A stretch of DNA of 64,000 nt, taken from assembly GCA_964617585.1 (NCBI GenBank), contig CAZTXS010000005.1:36647-100646 (forward strand), given 5' to 3'. This DNA comes from UMGS1601 sp964617585. GTDB taxonomy: Bacteria > Bacillota > Clostridia > Oscillospirales > Ruminococcaceae. Positions 10,001-17,636 of the stretch are shown here, in pieces. The notes below the pieces were generated by a model that worked only from the letters and a program-made list of their open reading frames with translations, did no database searches and was not told the origin of the DNA. Position numbers and translations under genes: made by a program. Position 1 is the stretch's first letter, and the number at the start of each line of letters is the position of its first letter.

Positions 10001-11760
10001 GGCGAGATGAGGCGGTAAAGCTTAAGGCTAATGTATTTCAATCCACACTCTCCGTATGGAGAGTGACAGCTACCAACCTTTTGAGTTTATAAAGCTTTTG
10101 AATTTCAATCCACACTCTCCGTATGGAGAGTGACGCTTTGGCGGAGACAAGTGGGTAATAATCGGAGCGGATTTCAATCCACACTCTCCGTATGGAGAGT
10201 GACCAAACGAGCAACAAGGTGTTAACAACAATGAAAGATTTCAATCCACACTCTCCGTATGGAGAGTGACCGTATAAACTGTGCTGTACTGCGACACCGT
10301 CTCCATTTCAATCCACACTCTCCGTATGGAGAGTGACGGTGAAGGAGCGCAGCCATGTGGTGAGCCAAATCAAGATTTCAATCCACACTCTCCGTATGGA
10401 GAGTGACGCGGGCGACTTCGACACCATTGTGGACATAACCAATTTCAATCCACACTCTCCGTATGGAGAGTGACAAAAAGAATTTGAGCTTGACGGTTTG
10501 TCAATCGAAATTTCAATCCACACTCTCCGTATGGAGAGTGACCGAGTGGCGGGCACTCATTGAGGGCTACCTCAACATTTCAATCCACACTCTCCGTATG
10601 GAGAGTGACGGCGTCCATGCCCTTGATAAGCTGCTTCATGTCCTATTTCAATCCACACTCTCCGTATGGAGAGTGACGGCGGGCGCTGCGTCCGTCAATA
10701 TCAAGATCACCCGATTTCAATCCACACTCTCCGTATGGAGAGTGACGGCGCTCGGCTATCTGATCCCGGCAGTATTCACGATTTCAATCCACACTCTCCG
10801 TATGGAGAGTGACTGGTGTTCCCGGTGTCTGTGTTCTTTCCGGTGGTATTTCAATCCACACTCTCCGTATGGAGAGTGACACGCCGTGCTGGCCTATATC
10901 GGCACGGCACCGGTATTTCAATCCACACTCTCCGTATGGAGAGTGACGTCCCGGCGGCCGCTGCTGCCGAAGTGCAGGACACATTTCAATCCACACTCTC
11001 CGTATGGAGAGTGACGTGAGCCAGCAGCCCGTTGACTGGTGGACGGGAATTTCAATCCACACTCTCCGTATGGAGAGTGACGTACCCTGCCGGGGGCGCT
11101 GCCGGAGCTGGGCGTCATTTCAATCCACACTCTCCGTATGGAGAGTGACGGTGATCGAGATACGCAGGCCCCGCTTGCTGTCTTTATTTCAATCCACACT
11201 CTCCGTATGGAGAGTGACGCGCTCCACGGCCTCCATGTCCGGGTTGATAATGCATTTCAATCCACACTCTCCGTATGGAGAGTGACATCCTCACCAAAGC
11301 GCAGGCAGCAGGCAAAGCAAAATTTCAATCCACACTCTCCGTATGGAGAGTGACTGATCGAGATACGCAGGCCCCGCTTGCTGTCTTTATTTCAATCCAC
11401 ACTCTCCGTATGGAGAGTGACTCCTTTCCGTCGGGTTATGCAAAGCAAAGTGGGGATTTCAATCCACACTCTCCGTATGGAGAGTGACGCAGCGCCACCA
11501 GATAGGCCCCGCCCGCTGTAAATTTCAATCCACACTCTCCGTATGGAGAGTGACTTTTTACCCTTATTGCCTTTATTCCACGCTCGATCAATTTCAATCC
11601 ACACTCTCCGTATGGAGAGTGACAGTCAGCTCAAGCGAGAGTATTCGGGAGTTTTTTACATTTCAATCCACACTCTCCGTATGGAGAGTGACCCCGACAA
11701 AGTTGCTTATGTTTGTAATTATTCCCAATTTCAATCCACACTCTCCGTATGGAGAGTGAC
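7097..11760 (-). CRISPR. Type I-C CRISPR array, 68 visible repeats
   Basis: 33-bp repeat, plus-strand form begins ATTTCAATCC and ends GGAGAGTGAC; the middle has inverted arms CACTCTCC/GGAGAGTG. In the transcribed (minus) sense it ends GTGGATTGAAAT, the usual I-C 3' handle. First repeat 7097-7129, last 11728-11760. I count 27 repeats before and 41 after a 100-N gap, with 66 complete spacers of 33-37 bp (mostly 34-35). The leader and cas2 are on the right, so new spacers enter at 11760 and the oldest are near 7097. Repeats are nearly invariant; exceptions are an A-to-G at 7594 and a changed 3' end at 9864-9865. Open frames across the array are repeat artefacts. Confidence 0.98.
8900..8999. other. 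Assembly gap of 100 N inside the CRISPR array
   Basis: Exactly 100 N. Left flank (8878-8899) and right flank (9000-9021) are the two ends of the same spacer, which also occurs complete at 8810-8844; the flanks overlap by GAGGCTTCA. The gap is therefore a scaffold join in tandem copies of one spacer-repeat unit, and the true repeat number is unknown. Confidence 0.95.
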
Positions 11761-11929
11761 AGCAAAATTGTATAAATAAAAAAACTTAGTTTCTTTTATT
11801 TATAACAATTTCAATAAAAAGTGTAAATATTAATTTTTTATTTAATAAAAAATTAATAAAAAATTATTACTTTTAAGCCATTTGCAAATGCGAATAGTAT
11901 ACGCTTTTTATGTATGACTATGTTTCGCA
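11761..11929 (-). promoter_or_regulatory. CRISPR leader with pre-crRNA promoter
   Basis: Very AT-rich non-coding stretch between cas2 and the leader-proximal repeat. Minus-strand promoter candidate: TTTACA (11827-11822), 17 bp, TATAAA (11804-11799), giving a start about 30 nt before the first repeat. An 11-bp inverted repeat (11771-11781 / 11794-11804) overlaps the -10 region, and a perfect 12-bp palindrome CATTTGCAAATG is at 11879-11890. The plus-strand octamer ATTTCAAT, identical to the repeat end, recurs at 11808-11815. Confidence 0.7.
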
Positions 11930-12220
11930 CTAAAACAATAATGTTTCATCAACTTGTATTGTTTCTTTTGAACCTATATGTTCTACTTTGGTTTTATATT
12001 TGTTTCCAAGATAATAAAACCGAAGACTGTCTTTGCTTGCGTCCATTTCAGTTGTCAATTTGTATTTTAATGCTTTACATTGAGCTGCATCCAACACACA
12101 CTCAAACACTGAATTCTGAACCCTTACGCCATAGTCTACACAAAGCTTAGCAATACGTCTTAATCTTTTTCTTCCTTCTTTTGTTTGCGTATTCACATCA
12201 TATGTAATAAGTACAAGCAT
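11930..12220 (-). CDS. cas2: CRISPR-associated endonuclease Cas2
   Basis: 96 residues from ATG 12220 (GGAAGTGAT in front); the frame is open further upstream but the family begins MLVLITYDVNT. The first beta strand ending in the metal-binding Asp (TYDV) and RLRRIAKLCVDYGVRVQNSVFEC are typical. Structural partner of Cas1 in the spacer-integration complex. It starts 4 bp after cas1 ends and lies next to the leader. Confidence 0.95.
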   Translation of the reverse strand: MLVLITYDVNTQTKEGRKRLRRIAKLCVDYGVRVQNSVFECVLDAAQCKALKYKLTTEMDASKDSLRFYYLGNKYKTKVEHIGSKETIQVDETLLF

Positions 12221-12224
12221 AATA

Positions 12225-13256
12225 TCACTTCCACATAAACGGCGGATAGCAATCCATATCTTCACGTAAATATCTTACAAGCAAAAGAGCCTGTATATAC
12301 GGCAACAATCCCCATTCAACCTTTTCTCCCAGAAATGGATGCTTTATCTCATCGTTCTTTCTATTCTGCCATGAAGAAATAAACAATCTTCTTCCGTTTT
12401 CATTAAGAAGCACTGCTCCGTCCTCACGAACTTCAAAATCCTTTTCACTTATTATTCTTTTATTTATCAGCATAAGAACGAACCTATCACACATTAACGC
12501 CCTGAATTCTTCAACTAAATCAAGGGCGAGCGAACGTCTGCCTGGACGATCAGTGTGCATAAATCCCACATAAGGATCAAGTCCTACAGACTCTAATGCC
12601 GAAGCACACATAGATGTAGCCATTGAATATGCAAAAGATAATAACGCATTTACTTTGTCAAGAGGCGGTCTTTTACTCCTGCCTGAAAAAGTAAATTCTT
12701 CTTTTTGCTGTAAAATCATATCGTCAAAAACAGAAAAATATACAGAAGCCGCTTCTCCCTCAATTCCTCTGAGCTCGTCCATATTATTAGCATTAATTAC
12801 TTTAGCTATTGACGATTTTATGAAATCAGACTTACGCTTAAACTTGTCTTTGTCTATTCGTAGCTCATGATCACGTATTGTACGTTCAATAACCCGGCGA
12901 CTGTTAAAAAGCTTTCCCGATATCATATTCTTTGCAATATTAAGGCTAATTGCAGAATTGTCAGCATAACGATACTGACGGCGTCTGAGCAGGACATTGC
13001 CACTGACCTGCCCCTCCAACCGTGCAAGAAATTTTCCGCTTTTGCTCATAAACACAAGCGGCTTACCGTCACTTGCACATTTTCCCATAAGTGCGGGACT
13101 TGCTCCTGTGTACCCAAACGTTATTATACTTTCAAGATTATGTAACGGTATACGTCCTGTTTCTTCCCCATTTTGAAGAATTACTACATTCTCTCCGTCA
13201 AGTGAAAGATATTTGTCAGGAGATATAACATAAAGTGTGTTCAAAAGCTTTTTCAT
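12225..13256 (-). CDS. cas1: CRISPR-associated integrase Cas1, subtype I-C
   Basis: 343 residues from ATG 13256 (MKKLLNTLYV, the usual Cas1c beginning). The frame is open to a TTG at 13331 that overlaps the cas4 stop, so a coupled longer form cannot be excluded; the SD for ATG 13256 is weak. Metal-binding residues are visible in RGIEGEAASVYF (Glu), FMHTDRPGRRSLALDLVEEFR (His and Asp/Glu). Carries out cleavage-ligation of new spacers at the leader-repeat junction together with Cas2 and Cas4. Confidence 0.95.
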   Translation of the reverse strand: MKKLLNTLYVISPDKYLSLDGENVVILQNGEETGRIPLHNLESIITFGYTGASPALMGKCASDGKPLVFMSKSGKFLARLEGQVSGNVLLRRRQYRYADNSAISLNIAKNMISGKLFNSRRVIERTIRDHELRIDKDKFKRKSDFIKSSIAKVINANNMDELRGIEGEAASVYFSVFDDMILQQKEEFTFSGRSKRPPLDKVNALLSFAYSMATSMCASALESVGLDPYVGFMHTDRPGRRSLALDLVEEFRALMCDRFVLMLINKRIISEKDFEVREDGAVLLNENGRRLFISSWQNRKNDEIKHPFLGEKVEWGLLPYIQALLLVRYLREDMDCYPPFMWK

Positions 13257-13327
13257 ATTTGCTGTTATATTCCCATAAGGAACATATACCCCTTTCTTAA
13301 GTTCTGATTCCTTTGAATGAAGTTTTA

Positions 13328-13990
13328 TCAAGCTTCATCAAAGAGCATTTTATTAACATAATCTGACGCCTTTTTGTTTCCGCAAAGAACAGGAAGACAT
13401 ACGTTTTTTAAAGAACAGGCATTACAGGATTTTGTTCTTTTAACCTTTGGCGTGCTTTTCCTTTTGTAAAGCAAATGCATTTGTTCAATAACATTCTTCG
13501 TGCGTTTCCTCAAATCATCTGTAAATTCAACAATCATTCGTTTTTTCGTTTCACCGTAAAACAAGTAACCAAACGAAACTTCACAACAAAGCATATCTTC
13601 TAAGCACATAGCCTGCGCAGCAAGCTGCATTGAATCGCTCTCGTTTTCTTTGGGCTTTCCGCGCTTATACTCAATAGGAACAACATTGTATTTTCCATCT
13701 CTTTCGGAAAGTTCAACGCCATTGTCACATTGGTGAAATTCAACAACATCACATTCTCCGCTCAATCCAAGGCTCGGCGAAGAAACAGCCATTGCTCTCG
13801 CAATTAATATATTCCCACGCTTTTCGTTAAAACCGTTATTATGAACATTTCTGTGCATGATATTTCCATCAGTTGTACGCAGATTTTCTTCCCATTGATT
13901 TTCTATATGTATAAGCGCCCATTGTCTTTTGCAGAAAACAAAATGCTGAATACCTGAAAGCTGTAAATAATCATCCTCGCTATATATCAT
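13328..13990 (-). CDS. cas4: CRISPR-associated exonuclease Cas4
   Basis: 220 residues, RecB-family nuclease with an Fe-S cluster. Seen: FVFCKRQW with the first Cys (about C20), GECDVVEF and PIEYKRGKPK (metal-binding Asp, Glu and Lys), QLAAQA (motif QhxxY region), and the C-terminal cysteine cluster CNACSLKNVCLPVLC. Cas4 trims and orients prespacers relative to the PAM. It overlaps cas7 by 4 bp (ATGA type). Confidence 0.95.
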   Translation of the reverse strand: MIYSEDDYLQLSGIQHFVFCKRQWALIHIENQWEENLRTTDGNIMHRNVHNNGFNEKRGNILIARAMAVSSPSLGLSGECDVVEFHQCDNGVELSERDGKYNVVPIEYKRGKPKENESDSMQLAAQAMCLEDMLCCEVSFGYLFYGETKKRMIVEFTDDLRKRTKNVIEQMHLLYKRKSTPKVKRTKSCNACSLKNVCLPVLCGNKKASDYVNKMLFDEA

Positions 13991-14853
13991 AAAACATCAA
14001 ATATTTGTGGAGCAACTGCTTCCAGTTCCTCAAGCTCAATTTCATAATCATCTATAGAAGAAGGCTTTTTAACTCCCTCTTTAAGCGTAATCTTTAATGA
14101 TCTATGAACCTTTGCAGACGAACATTTTGGAGTCTTGCTGTTGTGCTTCCACCAATATAAGCGACAAACTTCCATGCTTCCTTCAGGGCGAGCCGACGAG
14201 CAATCATTCTCAAAAAGAGTTAATAAAGCTTCTTTGATTTTCTCTGCGTCCTCATCGGTAAAGCCTGTTTTTTCAGCCAGCTGACAGTTTATACTTCCCT
14301 TAGCTACATACAGACCGAACTCTACTCTGTATTTCATACCCATTGTATCAGAAGACTTACCTGCCTTACCGCTTTCACTGTTAACGCTTTTGGTTATCTG
14401 CATATTTACAATGTTTACGGGGTTAACGCTTATCGCCTGCTGAATTGTTACAGGTCCTCTGACTCCAACGGAAACATTACCGTTTTTTTCATCTTTATAA
14501 GCAAATACCTGACCGAAGCTTCTTACATCTATCCATTCTTTACAAGCTATTTTTGAAAATTCATCACAATCAGTATTTTTGCCATTACTAATAGCTTTTA
14601 ACGCTTCGAGTTTATCTGCACGGTCTTTAAGACTGTCGCAACCGTCATCGCAGCGATCCTTTGACTGCACAAAAATCTTTTCTCCCATGTCCTGAAGTCT
14701 GTTGCGTATTTTTCTTTTTAAACATACGTCAGATATTTCTCCTAAGCCCTCAAAGCTTTCTCTCGGGCGATTGCCGTTTAACGGATCTCCGTTAGGATTT
14801 GCGTTCGTTGCAGAAATGATAACTGCAAAATCAATTTTGTTTTGTAAACTCAT
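13987..14853 (-). CDS. cas7: Cascade backbone subunit Cas7 (Csd2), I-C
   Basis: 288 residues from ATG 14853 behind GAGGAGGAATAAAATT; an upstream in-frame ATG would overlap cas8c and is less likely. The N-terminus IDFAVIISATNANPNGDPLNGNR is the Cas7 RRM core with the I-C NPNGDP signature; VGVRGPVTIQQAISVNPV and the RPEGSMEVCRLYWWKHN region also fit Csd2. Several copies coat the crRNA spacer in Cascade. Confidence 0.95.
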   Translation of the reverse strand: MSLQNKIDFAVIISATNANPNGDPLNGNRPRESFEGLGEISDVCLKRKIRNRLQDMGEKIFVQSKDRCDDGCDSLKDRADKLEALKAISNGKNTDCDEFSKIACKEWIDVRSFGQVFAYKDEKNGNVSVGVRGPVTIQQAISVNPVNIVNMQITKSVNSESGKAGKSSDTMGMKYRVEFGLYVAKGSINCQLAEKTGFTDEDAEKIKEALLTLFENDCSSARPEGSMEVCRLYWWKHNSKTPKCSSAKVHRSLKITLKEGVKKPSSIDDYEIELEELEAVAPQIFDVL

Positions 14854-14857
14854 AATT

Positions 14858-16738
14858 TTATTCCTCCTCATTATTTTCGTCTTCGTTTTTATTCTTTTCG
14901 GTATACAGTTCTTTCATTTGGCTATGATAACCCAGTAAATATGATGGTTCCAGTCCTTTTAATGAAGTAAAATCTTCAAAGTCCATTTTATCCATAATAT
15001 TTTCAACTAGCTTTGCATAAGCAACTGAATAACCTTTCTTTTTATCAAGATAAGGTCTAAGCCTTGATTCAATAATGCCCCATGTACGATATGGATTTGA
15101 AACAAAATTGTTCCAATATCTTCTGGCATTTGTTATACGTTTTCCTTTGTCATTATCATCATATGTATCATTTTCCGTCTTATCAGCAACGGCCAACAAT
15201 CGTCCGAAAAGATAACTTCTGTTTGTGTTGTTTTCATCTAAAGCCATACTTGTTACTCCTTCCTTATTTTCAATATTATACTTTTTAATTATTCCGCAGG
15301 CAGTTTCAACAACTATACGATGATTATCATGTTTCTCGTCACGCTTATATGCCATTGGATTTGAAGCCTTTTCAAAAAGATTAATCATTATATCTTTCGG
15401 AAGCCTTCTTCCCTCTGTTATACAAGGTATAAGCCGCATAACAGTATCCTTCAGGATCTCCGGCTTGCATTGAATTTTCCCGTTCTGCTCAATACCGAAA
15501 GCACATTGCGCTATCTGATAAACGCTGAATGAATCTACCATATTCTTCTTTAGAGCAGGTTTGAAAACCGTCCATGAAATTTCGCTGTGCCACTTTTGAA
15601 GATTATTGAAAAATACAGTTGCTTCAAGCTCTGAATACATTGCTATAGAAAGTCTTCCCGTGGTCGCTGCATCAAGTCCCATAACCATTACCTTAGAATT
15701 AATATCCATTTTGCTTTTATACCCGTATATCATTTTGCTGAGCAGCGATTCGTAAATTGATTCACTATTCGGAACAAGATTTTCTTCGTCTTCGGGAAAC
15801 TCTTCTTCATCTAAGCAATTATCTAAACTCTTTGTAATATCGGGTATCTCCTGCAAAGCGCTTGCCCAAACTACCAGCATAAGCGAATCAATACTTGTTC
15901 CCTGCTTATTAATCAGCCACTTTAAAGCGTTATGCATTTTTTGCGAGAAATCATAGCTTACCGAAATTGCTTCTTTTTTGTTGGAAAACCTGCCCCGATA
16001 TGTAAACCCTTCCTCATCGTTTGATGAAATCAATTTTGCCTTGTCGCCTGCATTTCTGATTTTAGAAGGATGCTTGTATGTGCACGGCAAAATTTTCCCT
16101 GTAGCATAGCATAGCTGAAAATCTTTAATCATAGTATTGTTAAATCCTATAAAACTATCGTACAGACTTTTATCCAGCCATGTTTTGTTCTCGTGCATAA
16201 TATCTTTGTAATTAATTATAAATCTTACAAAAGCGTCTTTTTGCTCAACATTCTGTATCTTACTGTTGTCAAGCTTGCCTTTTTCATCGGCTTTAAGCAC
16301 TCCGTAATTTAGTAAATCCTTAATGATACATGACTTATCAAGATACGTATATACTGCTTTTACAGCCTTGTGAGTATATTCGCTTTCCGCCCATTTCTTA
16401 AGCTGATTCATATACGAATTATGAAATTCAGAATTATCAGACTTTTTGCCCTCAACATAATCCTTATAATCTCCTGCTATATATATTAGCTTGTCTGCAA
16501 AAGGCATAGCAGCAATCCCGCTGGTTCTAGAACCTGAATCCTCTGTCACGGGAATTATTGTTACAGATTCGGACTTATCGTCAATTCTTCGTGCGCCAAC
16601 CAATTCGCCGTCTTCTGTAAGTATCACCTCAATCTGTGCATTCGCCGTTGAGTGAGAAATAGGAAGCATTACATTCTGACTGTCATCGCTTTTGATATTG
16701 AATTCATATATTTTATAAAGCTCGTCAGTCCAGCTCAT
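14858..16738 (-). CDS. cas8c: Cascade large subunit Cas8c (Csd1)
   Basis: 626 residues from ATG 16738 (MSWTDELYKIYEFN) with GGGAGGTGAAGAGG in front; the start lies inside the cas5c 3' end. Recognised as Csd1 from position and from segments such as FTYRGRFSNKKEAISVSYDFSQKMHNALKWL and RRYWNNFVSNPYRTW. In I-C the large subunit recognises the PAM, and an internal start can make a small subunit (Cas11c); MDINSKVMVMGLDAATTGRLSIAMY lies in the region where that would be expected, but no internal RBS was proven. Confidence 0.93.
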   Translation of the reverse strand: MSWTDELYKIYEFNIKSDDSQNVMLPISHSTANAQIEVILTEDGELVGARRIDDKSESVTIIPVTEDSGSRTSGIAAMPFADKLIYIAGDYKDYVEGKKSDNSEFHNSYMNQLKKWAESEYTHKAVKAVYTYLDKSCIIKDLLNYGVLKADEKGKLDNSKIQNVEQKDAFVRFIINYKDIMHENKTWLDKSLYDSFIGFNNTMIKDFQLCYATGKILPCTYKHPSKIRNAGDKAKLISSNDEEGFTYRGRFSNKKEAISVSYDFSQKMHNALKWLINKQGTSIDSLMLVVWASALQEIPDITKSLDNCLDEEEFPEDEENLVPNSESIYESLLSKMIYGYKSKMDINSKVMVMGLDAATTGRLSIAMYSELEATVFFNNLQKWHSEISWTVFKPALKKNMVDSFSVYQIAQCAFGIEQNGKIQCKPEILKDTVMRLIPCITEGRRLPKDIMINLFEKASNPMAYKRDEKHDNHRIVVETACGIIKKYNIENKEGVTSMALDENNTNRSYLFGRLLAVADKTENDTYDDNDKGKRITNARRYWNNFVSNPYRTWGIIESRLRPYLDKKKGYSVAYAKLVENIMDKMDFEDFTSLKGLEPSYLLGYHSQMKELYTEKNKNEDENNEEE

Positions 16739-17486
16739 CCTCTTCACCTCCCGAAAATTCCTCAAGTCCGCTAAAGTTACCGTGTTCTTTCCCGAAAGGC
16801 TTTATAGACATTTCCTTAATATGGCGTTTTATTTCGCACTTTTCCGGAGGGATAAAATCAATCACCCCGTCAACCATAGTAGGCTGACAGAAACAAACGG
16901 TCATCTTACCCTTGTCCTCATCATTTACAGCTTCGTCCGGATAGATTATTCCCTGATACATGAGGCTATACTTAATCTCACCGCTGTTATCGTAATAGCC
17001 TTCACCCTCACCGAAAACACAAGGCTCTACATAACCTTGACACTCGCGAGTACCTATCCAAATGTCGCGTCTTCCGCCTCTTTCTATCATACGCTTCGCA
17101 ATATTGTGATGTTTGTTTTCATTACGATCACATTCAAGCTCGGGACGATTATAATTCCACTCGAAATGCGCTCTGACCTGATAACAAACATCTCTTAAAT
17201 AAGTGTAGTACGCCAAGTCGTTCTCATTATTTTGGTACTTAATCGGTCTTATTCCCTTGCGAATCGTCTGAATAGGATTCATAATGCGAACACTGTCAAT
17301 AACCCAAATAAAAGTAGGTTTGTAATAAACGCTTTTCAAAATGCCTTTAAGACCCTCGCAAGTGGGAACCATGTAAGTGCATTTTTCTCCTCCTGCGCGG
17401 GTAAGCACATCTGTAAACAAAGCATACCTGCCGCTGACCTGAAAGTCTACAGAGTTTCTGTGTTTGGGTTTATCTGTTTTGTCCAT
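16725..17486 (-). CDS. cas5c: Cas5c, crRNA-processing Cascade subunit
   Basis: 253 residues from ATG 17486 behind AAGGAGTTGATTTA. In I-C systems Cas5 replaces Cas6 and cuts the repeat hairpin. Candidate catalytic residues by comparison with Bacillus halodurans Cas5c (Tyr, Lys, His) are a Tyr in SVYYKP (about Y54) and Lys-His in NENKHHNIAKRM (about K125/H126). GSGR-type RAMP core: VDFQVSGRYALFTDVLTRAGGEKCTY. No cas6 is present in the window, consistent with this role. Confidence 0.94.
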   Translation of the reverse strand: MDKTDKPKHRNSVDFQVSGRYALFTDVLTRAGGEKCTYMVPTCEGLKGILKSVYYKPTFIWVIDSVRIMNPIQTIRKGIRPIKYQNNENDLAYYTYLRDVCYQVRAHFEWNYNRPELECDRNENKHHNIAKRMIERGGRRDIWIGTRECQGYVEPCVFGEGEGYYDNSGEIKYSLMYQGIIYPDEAVNDEDKGKMTVCFCQPTMVDGVIDFIPPEKCEIKRHIKEMSIKPFGKEHGNFSGLEEFSGGEEDELD

Positions 17487-17600
17487 TAAATCAACTCCTT
17501 TTCTATTATGTTTATTCAATGTAATAATAACTACAGTTATATATTACAATAAATATTAACTGTTTTTAATAATTGCATTCTTATTTAATTTAATTCGATT

Positions 17601-17636
17601 ATCACCGTATAGTTCACACCTATACGGTGATTTTTT
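17601..17636. terminator. 12-bp hairpin just after cas3; terminator-shaped on the plus strand
   Basis: Arms 17601-17612 (ATCACCGTATAG) and 17620-17631, loop TTCACAC, followed on the plus strand by six T. In the cas operon direction (minus) the hairpin begins 3-4 nt after the cas3 stop but has no T tract behind it. It may separate cas3 from cas5c expression or block antisense transcription. Confidence 0.6.

Noticed and set aside
7097..11760. Self-targeting spacers against genes of this window
   Set aside because: No match noticed by eye, but this cannot be excluded without a search on both strands.
7100..11779. Many frames of 60-140 codons with repeated SLSIRRVWIEI, HSPYGECGLK or ISIHTLRMESD
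   Set aside because: They are translations of the CRISPR repeat in different frames and not genes.
17520..17600. Separate promoter for cas5c
   Set aside because: AT-rich with several poor -10 look-alikes but no acceptable -35/-10 pair.
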